Assembly (NCBI GenBank): GCA_902685375.1
Contig: LR738560.1
Location: forward strand, 20,796,001-20,860,000
Source: Neostethus bicornis
Taxonomy: Eukaryota; Chordata; Actinopteri; Atheriniformes; Phallostethidae
Reading direction: 5' to 3'
Length of the DNA: 64,000 nt
Shown here: positions 22,696-32,178 of the stretch, piece by piece
How the letters are laid out: each line of letters begins with the position of its first letter
Numbering within the stretch: position 1 is the stretch's first letter
Program-made: the position numbers and the translations under genes
The notes under the pieces: model-generated
Seen by the model: the letters and a program-made list of their open reading frames with translations, nothing else
Databases searched by the model: none
What the model was told of the DNA's origin: nothing

Positions 22696-23339
22696 ATTTA
22701 TTGGCAATTAAAAAAAATGATTGCTTTGGTGTTTTTAAAAACACACACACATCAAACCAACGTGTTTACAGACTGGTCATCTAAATGACTTCCTGCCAAA
22801 AGCAGATCAGACTGTAAAAAAATTGTTGATTTGTTTGTTTTTTAATAAAAACCCAAACAATATAGTTTTTAAAAACTAATAAAAATTTGTATCGATCTGA
22901 TAAAAAAATTAACTTTGGACTAAAAACATAATAAAAAACGTTGAGCATTAGATTGAGAATACTTCACCTATAGGGGTGTCATGATGTGGAGCCGAGGCCT
23001 AAATATACTGTACCCATGACACAACAGACAGGCTCAGACAAAAAATCACAAGCAGATTTATTAGATTGATAAAAAGTCCAAATAAAGAAGACAACAACAG
23101 ATAAACTAGGAAGGTTGTAATGTAGGAGCTGGAGCCAAAAACTGGATAACAGGTCAAGCATGATAAACAACGATCTGGCGAAGAGTGTGTCAAAAACTGT
23201 TCCATTTATGCTCCAGCAGATGAATAGATTAGTTTCAGGTGTGACTAGTGCACACACACAGACAAGAGGGAGGGGGGAAACAGGACACAGAGGGGGAACA
23301 GACTACTCTCCTGACAAGGGGACATTCTTGTATCCAGAA
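22696..23339. other. Unassigned AT-rich stretch
   Basis: No gene recognised. Open frames at 22979-23257 on the minus strand have no family motif. Confidence 0.45.
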
Positions 23340-23640
23340 GCTCCAATCAATCCAAGAGAGAGCTTCAGAACAGCTACCTGGTGGAATAGAGCTGGAACAG
23401 CTGTTGGTGGGACACACGACAGTTTGCTAAGCATGGGGCGGAATGTGGGTTACCGTGGCAACAATGTTTTTCAGCTCCAGTGAATCCTAATAAGATGTTA
23501 AACTGTCTCTAAAAGCTCCACATCTTGATCCTTCACTGTGGTGGAACAACACCAGCAGTCCACCATCTTTAGTTCCATAGTGAAGCCGGGTATGTTCAGA
23601 CAGGAATCACTGATGAAGATCCTGTCTTCATTCCTTCACG
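23340..23640 (-). repeat. Dispersed repeat, family D (minus copy)
   Basis: On the minus strand it matches 25756-26130 and 51966-52380. Shared segments are 'aggaatgaagacaggatctt', 'tcctgtctgaacatacccgg', 'cttcactatggaactaaaga' and 'tggtgttgttccaccacagt', then a 'gtgttcca/gtccca' segment. No coding domain or terminal repeat was found, so its class is unknown. Confidence 0.85.
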
Positions 23641-24469
23641 TCTTTCTTTGGTAAAAACACCAGCTTTCTTTCTTTCAGTCGCCTGCTTTCCTCTTCTTTC
23701 CACACCATTTCCTCTCTGACCTTTCATGGCGTCGTCCTTTTCAGCTTTGATGTAAGTTTGTTGGAGAGGGACAGACGTTCCTTTATTCTTCTAACCAAAC
23801 TAAAGCCTCGGTGCCAAACCGCTGTACAGCTGACGTGCCTTCAGGATGACTTATGACTGTAACCACTAATGAAACTGACTCCATCAGCGCTCAAGGTTAT
23901 AAGAAGCAACAGCACCGGTAAATTTATTATAATTTCTTTTAAATGACTGTCTTTTAGGGGCTTTGAAACTAAGCAGCGAGACTGGAATCATTCTGCTTTC
24001 ATGATGTTAAAGTTTTAAAGTTTAGGATTGATTTTAAATAAGAATAAAAACAAAGCAATTTGTCTCCCGTGTGATAAACGTGACCATCGCAGAGATTGTA
24101 CGGCATGTGGGCAATGTACAAAGCAGCCAACCTCTCACGGTCAAACATGGCGTGCAGCCTACTTAACAACATCTCACGCTACAGACGCTCTCCCTCCCTG
24201 ATGTAGACGCTCCCTCCTCATGCTCTCATGAAAAACATGGTGGCCTTGACCTTCCATAAAAATACACAGATAGAAAATACATATGCATGTTGTAACCCGG
24301 TGGCTGATCATGTCTTTACCTTGTTCTGGTTTGTTTTCTTTCTTTGGTTTGGGTTTGCTATGGATTGGTTGTTTGTGTGTGGTTTACAGATGGGTCTAAT
24401 TGGGTGAGGGGGCACCACCCTGTTCAGGTAACTTTACTCTGGGTGTGAAATCTTTTAGAAATATTTCTG
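23641..24469. other. Unassigned non-coding stretch
   Basis: No gene, RNA or repeat recognised. Confidence 0.5.
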
Positions 24470-24835
24470 ATTCCATTCCGTTGTCTTCCGCTTTTCCGAG
24501 GCCAAGTCCTGGGGACAACAGCTTCAGACGGGAAGCCTAGGCCACTCTCACCCCAGCCAGAGCCTCTCCCCAGCAGGTCTGTGTCTGCCTCTGGGTCTCC
24601 TCCTCGTGGGACATGACCGAAACACCTCACCAGCGAGGCGCTCGGGAGGCATCCTAACCAGATGCCTGAACCACTCCATCTGGCTACTCTCGCTCCGGAG
24701 GGGCAAAGGCTCCACTCTTAGCTCCTTCCTCTATCTCTAAATGAGAGCCAGCCAACCAGAGGAAGCTCATTTCAGCTGTTTGTATCCACATCTCGTTCTT
24801 TTGGTCACCACCCTCAGCTGGTTACCATGGTGATT
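24470..24835 (-). pseudogene. LINE-A C-terminal tail, copy at 24.6 kb
   Basis: Minus strand: the segments for 'gaccaaaagaacgagatgtg', SFLWLAL-type residues, 'catctggttaggatgcctcc' and 'ccgcgaggacttggc' are all decayed LINE-A. The 5' end stops within the first 33-bp unit ('cagctggttaccatggtg'), so the insertion is truncated at the array position. Confidence 0.8.
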
Positions 24836-25431
24836 ATATAGTAGAAAAAGTTTCAAAAAAGTCTTTTGGACAGTTTAATTCTTGATCGAGACGTTTCGAC
24901 TTCCATCCGGAAATCATTTTCAATCTGAATGAAATGGACAGAAAACTGGATCTATTTATACTAACCTGAGTAAAATGTAAAAAAGTAGTAAGGCAGGGCT
25001 CGACCAATGAGCCTGTGTTACCTATGATGGCCGTGAATGGCTCCTATTGTAACCACAGACCCTGTCCGTGAGCTTAAAAAAAACAGGTCATACCTCCCCT
25101 CGTTGCCTCCTGCCTCCCGCTGACTGATAGGACAGGGACATTTAATTATTCTTAATAGTTTTTACCACTTATGTTGGGATGAACTCCATCTAACTCTTCT
25201 CTAGTTCTAGTTGTTTTGTCCGCTAACCTGCTGGTTGGTCAGATCATTCAAACGATTGTTACACAAGGCAACACCAACCCAAAATTTCAATCACTTTTTA
25301 TCAGGGATGAAACGGTGCAGAAAAACCACGTTGAGTACATATCTCTGTTTTAAAGGTCACTGTTCATTTTCACAGTAAAAACATCTGGTACCGAAATGGT
25401 TACATGTTTTTTTTTTTTTGAGTGCACCTCA
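24836..25431. other. Unassigned stretch
   Basis: The segment near 24885 ('gagacgtttcgacttccatc') resembles sequence often found in fish transposon flanks, but I could not assign it. No gene seen. Confidence 0.4.
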
Positions 25432-25512
25432 AAAAAAAGCCTGGGTTTCTCGTCTGAGACTGTTGCCCCTGCAACCTGGCCCCAGATTAGCAGAAGATAA
25501 CGGAACGGAGTG
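25432..25512 (+). mobile_element. LINE-A 3' terminal fragment
   Basis: About 80 bp: 'gcctgggtttctcgtctgag', 'ctgttgcccctgcaacc', 'agcagaagataacggaacgg'. Only the last codons and terminus of LINE-A are present. Confidence 0.85.
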
Positions 25513-25755
25513 CACCTCCCGTGATGACCACACTGTTGAATTTTTAATGGTTTAAGAGATGAGCTACGTCAACACCAAAGAATGTGGAGTGTTAACCTGT
25601 TGTTGATCAATGCGTCACTCGTGACGGCAGCAGGTCCATGCAGCTCCACATTTCTGTTGTTTTGTTGTTTTTTTTTTATTATTGGAGTTCCAATAGATGA
25701 TCTCCTTCATCATCTCCTTCATGTGGAGTCTTCATGGACGCGTGGAGATGTTCCT

Positions 25756-26130
25756 GCTGGAGTGAATCAGAAGGAATGAAGACAGGATCTTCTGAGTGAC
25801 ATCATCAGTGCTTCCTGTCTGAACATACCCGGCTTCACTATGGAACTAAAGATGGTGGACTGCTGGTGTTGTTCCACCACAGTGAAGCTTTTAGAGACAG
25901 TTTAAGATTGTTTTAGGATTCCCTGGAGCTTTAAACATTGTTTACCTACATTTTTCTCAACGCAGAGCTAACTGTCATGTGTTCCACCAAGCGGATGTTT
26001 AGCTCCACCCCACTCTACTCTGTTCTGAAGCTGTTTAAAGCTCTCTCTTGGAGGGTTTGGAGCTCCTGGACACATGGATTTCCCCATAAGACATTAATAA
26101 AGTGTTTATTAACCAACTAAATAAGTGGTT
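25756..26130 (+). repeat. Dispersed repeat, family D (plus copy)
   Basis: Homologous to 51966-52380 over most of its length: the 'gaatcagaaggaatgaagac' start, the 'ggtggactgctggtgttgtt' segment, then 'agctaactgtcatgtgttcc', 'agctccacccc' and 'aagctgtttaaagct'. Class unknown. Confidence 0.85.
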
Positions 26131-27375
26131 ACGTCCGAACATGACGAATGATTTTCAAACGGTTTAAAAAATAATTTTGTCTAAAACGTACTTCTTGTTT
26201 TGCAGCGACGTCGCATAATTTCTGCTTTAAAGACGGACATGATGGTGAAATCTGGCCAAGTCATTCGGCATTTTGGGGATTTAAAAGTAAGCAAACATAA
26301 AAAGACCATCTGGATTTCTTCCTGTTTGTTTGTTGGCACCATCAGATTCCCTCGGGTCCAGTTTGAGGCTTCTGGTTCTTGTGATTTAATCAGAAGAACT
26401 GATTGAAAATCTTTCTGTGAAGCTCTGTGAGCTTCCTTGAATAAATGTCCCACGCTGCATAATCTGATCCATCTTTGAAGATAAAACCGTGATTAAATGT
26501 TTCTGAAAAGAGGTTTAATGGCGATTCTCTCTGAATCAGATCTCCTGAAGAAACAGAGAGACAACGCAGAAATGGAAGCAGGCTTCAAACCGGTCGGTGG
26601 CGACGCCGCCAGTCGCTTTAGACCTTGACCTACTTGTGCTTGAAGGCAAATGTGACAACGCACAGAAAACTCAGATTATTCTGCTCGAAAGATTTAACGT
26701 GTCGGAAATCTGCTGATTTTTATTAAAATGTCTTTAATTACATAAAACAATGCAAACTTATGTATTTTTTCTCACAAATAAATGTAATAAAACATAAATT
26801 TATTGTGAGAAATATAAACACTGCTTGTTTTTTTATTGTCACACCTTTAAATCCTGTTTTTTTTTCTCTTCTTTGTCTGCCTCCTCCTGTAATTTCCTGT
26901 TGCTCCGGTTTCCACTACATCCAATAAAGCTGCAACCAGTTGCTTTAAAAATAGATCCTCAAAGCTCCAGTAACCCTCCCACCCACAACTCCATTTTATA
27001 ATTGAATTACTAAACTGATGGGCATTGACAAAAACTAGAAGTAGCAAAGAGGAAAAAAAATCCCTGAGCAATCGCTGGTAATTTAAATAAATCCCATTAA
27101 AAGATAAGTCTTTCCAGCGTGAATGCAGAGCAGCAGCTTCAGTAGTCATTAATGTTTCTGCTCCAGAGAGCCAGTGTTGTTCCACCTCTGTGACACACAG
27201 ATTCACAGGTCACACAGAGAGCTGGTTCCACCAGAAAACCAAAGAAACTGGATTGGTCTGGACATGTTAACGAGCTGGTGACGAAAAGGTGGAGAGACAT
27301 TTCTGTTATTAGATGTGTTTAAAAAACTTCAGGTGCTGCACGTTCGGCTCTACGCTGTTCACCTCATATGAATCG
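26131..27375. other. Unassigned non-coding stretch
   Basis: AT-rich. Minus-strand open frames at 26181-26453 and 26847-27206 show no family motif and no splice context that I can support. Confidence 0.45.
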
Positions 27376-27815
27376 TTCCGACGTCTTCCGCTTATCCGGG
27401 GCCGGGTCACAAAGGCAACAGCCTCAGACGGGAAACCCAGGCCGTCTCACCCTGGCTGCATCCTCCAGCTCATCTGAAGGGATTCCGAGTTATTCCCCAG
27501 CCAGCTGTGAGACATAGTCTATCCAGTGGGTCCGAGGCCTTGCCTCTTGGTCTCCTCCCAGTAGATGTGCCTGAAACACCTCACCAACGAGGCGTTCAGG
27601 ATGCATCCTGACCAGAAGCCTGAACCACCCTATCTGTCTTCTCTCGACCTGGAGGAGGAGCTCCTCCCGGATGGTGAAACTCCTCACCTGATCTCTGAGT
27701 GAGAGCCCAGCCACCCAGCGGAGGAAGATCATTTTGGCCGCTTGTATTTGCGATCTCGTTCTTTTGGTCACCACCCACAGCTGGTTACCATGGTGAGGGT
27801 AGGAACGTAGATTCT
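27376..27815 (-). pseudogene. LINE-A C-terminal tail, copy at 27.6 kb
   Basis: The minus-strand frame reads VVTKRTRSQIQAAKMIFLRW, VAGLSLRDQVRS, LLLQVERRQIGWFRLLVRM and LVGEVFQAHLLGGDQEARPR, then WIDYVSQLAGE. A deletion has removed part of the EELGVEP block. About one 33-bp unit remains at the 5' end (27782-27812). Confidence 0.87.
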
Positions 27816-27924
27816 GAGATGCCAACGAACGATGATGAAATGTAATTGTGCTTCGTGCTTAAGTGAAAGGACAAGAGTTGGACCTCAGGAAGACGAGTGG
27901 TTACCATGGTAACAACTAATGGGG

Positions 27925-28312
27925 AGCTTCTTCTTCTTCTTTCATCATTTCCCTTCAGGGGGCGCCACAGCAAGTCAGTTTCTTCCATCTAACCCTATCT
28001 GCTGCATCCTCTTCAGTCACACCAACTATCTTCATGTCTTCCTTCACTGTATCCATGAACCTCCTCTTTGGTCTTCCTCTAGTCCTCTTTCCTGGAGGTT
28101 CCAAATCCAGCATCCTTCTTCTGATGTACTCTCTCTCTCTCTCTCTCTCTCGTCTGCACATGTCCAAACCATCTCAGTCTGGCCTCTCTGACTTTAAAAC
28201 CTCTAACATGTGCTGTTCCTCTGATCCTGTCCATCCTGGTCACTCCCAGAAAGATCCTCAGCATCTTCATCTCTGCTACCTCCATCTTTGTTTCCTGTCT
28301 TTTCCTCAGTGA
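27925..28312 (-). pseudogene. LINE-B C-terminal tail, copy at 28.1 kb
   Basis: The minus strand encodes VRAAMLIGLETVSLRKRQET, MEVAEMKMLRIFLGVTRMDR, IRGTAHVRGFKVREARLRWF and GHVQ, then after a TC-rich slip YIRRRMLDLEPPGKRTRGRP and KRRFMDTVKEDMKIVGVTEE. This is the tail after the reverse transcriptase of a non-LTR retrotransposon. A (TC)n expansion at 28132-28152 breaks the frame between HVQ and the RRR block. The 5' side opens directly into a 38-bp array. Confidence 0.87.
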
Positions 28313-28605
28313 CACTGTCTCTAGACCAATCAGCATGGCCGCTCTCACCACACTGTCTCTAGACCAATCAGCATGGCCGCTCTCACCACACTGTCTCTAG
28401 ACCAATCAGCATGGCCGCTCTCATCACACTGTCTCTAGACCAATCAGCATGGCCGCTCTCACCACACTGTCTCTAGACCAATCAGCATGGCCGCTCTCAC
28501 CACACTGTCTCTAGACCAATCAGCATGGCCGCTCTCACCACACTGTCTCTAGACCAATCAGCATGGCCGCTCTCACCACACTGTCTCTAGACCAATCAGC
28601 ATGGC
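28313..28605 (-). repeat. 38-bp minisatellite of LINE-B (about 8 units)
   Basis: The 'ctgtctctagaccaatcagc' landmark recurs at 28316 and then every 38 bp to 28582, almost without change. The unit corresponds to the VRAAMLIGLET stretch of the LINE-B frame. Since 38 is not a multiple of three, the array shifts the frame. Confidence 0.96.
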
Positions 28606-28928
28606 TGGATCCATTTGAACGATAAACAAACATTGTAGTAGCAACCACAGAAATACTTTTAAGACTGCGTTCACATACCAGGTTGATTGCATTAGTTAAC
28701 CCAAACTCCTACCAGCCTATGGTAGCCTCTCCCTGGTTGGATGGTATGATTAAAGTGGCCAGTAAGATCTCAAGGAGAACACAGACCCCAGCAGGAGACC
28801 TCCACATTAAACAGGTACAAAGAAAGGCTGGTTCTATCTTTAGATCCCTGAGCCTCCCTCTCAGAGAACAGTTTCAGCTTTTGCCATCTAGGCGGCGCTA
28901 TTGGGTGCCACCTTGTAGAACAAAGAGG
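28606..28928. other. Unassigned non-coding stretch
   Basis: No gene or repeat recognised. Confidence 0.5.
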
Positions 28929-28936
28929 TTCTAGTG

Positions 28937-29875
28937 CAGGGGTTGGCAAACTTTTTGGTCCGCGGGCCACAGGAAGGTCTAACATTTGACCAATGGGTCG
29001 GACCAGGAGCAGATGGTTAATTTCCGATGAAAATAAAGAAAAACATCATAACAAAGTCTCTGACTTTAAAAACGAGTCTTTAAAAACACTGAAAATGAAA
29101 AATAAAAAACATTTTATTTTAAAAAACTGAAAACTCTAGAATCTTTCAGGATGCAAAATCACTCTCCTTCTGACGGTCTTTTTTTTTTTCCAAAAACGGT
29201 GGGAGATTCAGATGTACTCGTCCTGCTCCTTCAGTTTGTTTCCCTTGTGCCAAAAGTCACCAACGACCAGAGCAAAGACAAAACAGTTTGTAGCAAGTCA
29301 GTCTGTGGAGCGCGTTGTTTTTTATCTGCGTGAACTGTTTATTTTGACAACGTGCGCATCACGGATCACACACCTTTTAATGCGAGCAGTGATGTTTGTC
29401 TCCAGCTCTTTAAAGTTTGGAGTTAGTTTCTTTGAGGTGATTCTCAGAATGGATCTGATGTGTAGGTCTGTTAAGTTGGATCTTTGTCTGGCTTTGTTGA
29501 TTTTCATGAAGCTGAAGGTCTGCTCACACACGGCGGTCAAGCCGAACAAAGCCAACATCATCTGCGCTTTCCGCCGGAGATTTGGAAACGCAGCTTCTTT
29601 GAGTGAAACATGGAAGTCCTCTAGATTCAGAGAGCTGAACCTCTCTTTTAAGACTGGGTCGAAGGGTGAAGTGCAAACGTAGTAATACGCTAACACTTCA
29701 CCTCATGCAAACCCAATATAGCTAGAGTGCGCCATCTAGTGAGGAAACATTCAAATTGAGAGGAAAAAACCATTAACAAGGTGTGTTTATTTAAATTTTT
29801 TCAAGTTTTTGCGGGCCGGATTAAACGGTTTCGCGGGCCGTTAGTGGCCCGCAGGCCGTAGTTTGCCCATGCCTG
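28937..29875 (-). mobile_element. hAT transposon remnant, 939 bp
   Basis: Ends CAGGGGTTGGCAAACTTTTT and, in reverse complement, CAGGCATGGGCAAACTACGG. It is flanked by 8-bp duplications TTCTAGTG (28929-28936) and TTATAGTG (29876-29883), one mismatch. The 8-bp duplication and CAGGGGT ends define hAT. Internally it retains the C-terminal dimerisation part of a transposase on the minus strand. The catalytic core is deleted. Confidence 0.9.
29322..29696 (-). pseudogene. hAT transposase C-terminal (dimerisation) fragment
   Basis: A 124-codon frame includes DFHVSLKEAAFPNLRRKAQM, then CEQTFSFMKINKARQRSNLT and DLHIRSILRI. The CEQ.FS.MK.NK...R..L...H motif is the hallmark of the C-terminal region of hAT transposases. 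The BED zinc finger and catalytic residues are not present in this short element, so it cannot be active. Confidence 0.9.
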
Positions 29876-29929
29876 TTATAGTGTCATGTGGTAAAAGGTC
29901 TTTGTTCTCTATAGTCTGCGTCATGTGTT

Positions 29930-30290
29930 TTCCACCTATGTTTGAATTTTTTTGGTGATTCTGATTGGTTGATGGCTCCATCAGTTGGGAAAAGTTGTCT
30001 TTTGTTCATCTCATTCATGAATGAAATTAAATCCCTGCAGCAGAGACTTGTTCCTGCAGCTGGTGTCGTTGTACGGCAATCTCATTGCTTGCTTACGTTT
30101 GATATACGGCAGCATTTTACTTGCTGCAAAATCAAACAGAATGTGTCCCAGAACCGCTACTGGATGGATATGTTTACCATCATAGTCTACACATGTGATT
30201 TGATCTTTTAATGTGTGCGATTGATCGATGAATTTATTAATCCCTGTGATGGCCGGATAAACAGCCCTCTCAATCATTAGGTCTGGTAAC
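29930..30290. repeat. Ancient diverged copy of the 30-40 kb tandem unit
   Basis: It shares with unit U1 (33133-33290) the order 'gatggctccatca', 'tcat..atga', 'ctgcagcagagacttgttcc', 'gctggtgt', 'cggcagcattttac' and 'ggagtgt/gaatgtgt', but with many changes. Its minus strand is open for 88 codons with no recognised motif. Confidence 0.65.
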
Positions 30291-30530
30291 TCTTATTCAT
30301 TCCTCAACGGGAAAATGTGTGTGCTGCATTACACAGCAGCAGAGGGTGCCAATTATTCTTTAGGTTCCAGTTAAAAGTTCATTTTTTTTCATTATTTTCA
30401 CATTTTTAGTTCTGAAATTTATTCTCATATTTTGGGTGCACACATTTAGTTCTTTTGTCATTTGGATTAATTTGATCTAAACTACAAAGTAATCCTGTAT
30501 GTTTTCTTTGAGTTACCAGGTCCTGTGGAG

Positions 30531-30602
30531 GGGGCGGGGCTTGGTGAGCGGGGCTTGATGGGCGGGGTTTGATGGGCGGGGTTTGATGGGCGGGGCTTGG
30601 TC
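30531..30602. repeat. 14-bp GC-box-like tandem repeat
   Basis: Five occurrences of a 'gggcggggtttgat' type unit, each carrying a GGGCGGGG or GAGCGGGG core like an Sp1 site. No promoter is demonstrated. Confidence 0.85.
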
Positions 30603-30609
30603 AACTGCG

Positions 30610-31640
30610 ACCTCATTGGACTCTCCCATTTTCAAAATGTTTTAGTTAAAACATGTTTTGCATTTTTGTTTAGTTAATTTTACATTTTTTAAACCTTAGT
30701 TTATTAAGTATTTTATTTTTCTTTTTAAGGTTAAGATTTTGTAATGAATTATTTTCATGTCTATTGGGCTGTTCTTTTGTTTGTTACTTTGAGTCCCCCC
30801 TCCTTCATGTACCAATGGTCTGATCAGACAGACATGTTTCCCTCGTGCTTCAGTTTGAAGGTTTAGAAGTAGCTGAAAGGCAAACCAAGATGATACATGA
30901 TTTTTTTTTTTGAAAGCACAGGGGATTTCGTTTCCCCTTTGGCGTGATATACCAACACTGGTATCTTGCGACATTCAGCAAAAGCAAAGCAAGACAGTCT
31001 TATGTAGATGTTTGGGTTCTCATCATTAAGATGGGAGCTGTGATTGTTGTTGGGAGCTGGAGGGGTAGAAAACATTTTGTTGCCTTGTAGGAAGTGTGAG
31101 GCCGAGAGGCTTCGAAGTTATGATAACAGTGCTGACTTGAGACTTGGCTTGTGTGAAAGGTATTTTTGTTGGGTTTGGTTCTGTGATCACCTTCTTGAAG
31201 TGTACGAGGTTGCTTCAAGAGAATAGGACATTTTTTAGGATGAACTCTGAGGCAGTAATGCTCCTTTCTTGGTTGCCTCATGCTAGTAGATGTTAACAGC
31301 TCAGGTTAAGTGTAGAGTTTATTTCTTTGATGACCACTTTATGAACCAACCCGCTCTTAAAGCTCTTTTTTTGTAAGCAACTCAAATCATTTGGACAAAA
31401 GTTCTTGCTTGTATAACATTGTTTGGTTGGGTCACCAGACAATCAAAAACAAACTTTCAGATGACCTGCTGCTCACCTCTCTATAAAACAAATGAAAACA
31501 GATAAAACTTAAAAAAAACACAAAGAAAAATTCATGCAAGGGTGTGAAACAGTTCGTGTTTGACCAAAACATGAAGCGTATTTTGCTTTTCGTTGTAACT
31601 TTCCACTGAGGCCGGCTTCTGTTCAAGCTGATGATGTTTT
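30610..31640. other. Unassigned stretch upstream of the tandem units
   Basis: No gene recognised. Some short resemblances to the downstream units are visible, but none I can align over more than about 30 bp. Confidence 0.4.
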
Positions 31641-32178
31641 CTTTGCTTGTTCCGCAGCATACGATAGAGAAGTTTTAATGACAAATTATATGAAAAGTTT
31701 GGTGGAGATGTTTAGACACCAGCCTTACTAGGATTTACATCCTGGTAATACAGTTTTCAGAGATGAAGCAGGATGGTGTTCTGGTTCCAGTCCAGTTAAT
31801 TATGATATTCTGATAAGTTAGGAGAGAAACGTAGCGTTGTGGTTGGTTGGTATGATGGTTGGTTGTTGCACAAGTCCTCTTTGGTTGGTTTAATTTTTGA
31901 AAGTTGTGGTATGGAAAAATTAGAAATGTTCCGTTCAGTCATCTTCCACTTGTTCCGGGGTCGGGGCAAAAGCCTCAAGCAGGCAGACCAGGCCTCTCTC
32001 TCCCCGGCTGCATCCTCCAGCTTAAATTCGAAATGTTCAAGACCTCTTTGCTAAAAACCGTGTTTCTACAGAAAGATTATGCTTTTCATCATAAACTACT
32101 GAAGTTTCAACGTCCACTTCAGCTTTTTCTGCAAACATTTTATTCTCTACTTTGAGAATTAAACGCAGTGCTTGGACA
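31641..32178. repeat. Diverged copy of part of the 2.4-kb unit, split by LINE-A
   Basis: After removal of the LINE-A piece, the segment around 31800-32060 aligns loosely with 33340-33480 and 39600-39750: 'ttggttggtatgatggttgg' against 'ttggttggtcggttatcg', and 'tggaaaaattagaaatgttc' with 'aagacctctttgc' against 'gttcaagacgtctttcg'. Confidence 0.5.
31932..32029 (-). mobile_element. LINE-A 3' fragment with 9-bp target duplication
   Basis: A 98-bp minus-strand piece of the LINE-A terminus, flanked by exact GAAATGTTC at 31923-31931 and 32030-32038. It is one of the shortest well-defined insertions of the family and post-dates the local duplicated sequence it interrupts. Confidence 0.85.

Noticed and set aside
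26847..27206. 119-codon minus-strand frame as a gene
   Set aside because: No domain, no repeat family, and a composition compatible with chance. No exon structure could be supported.
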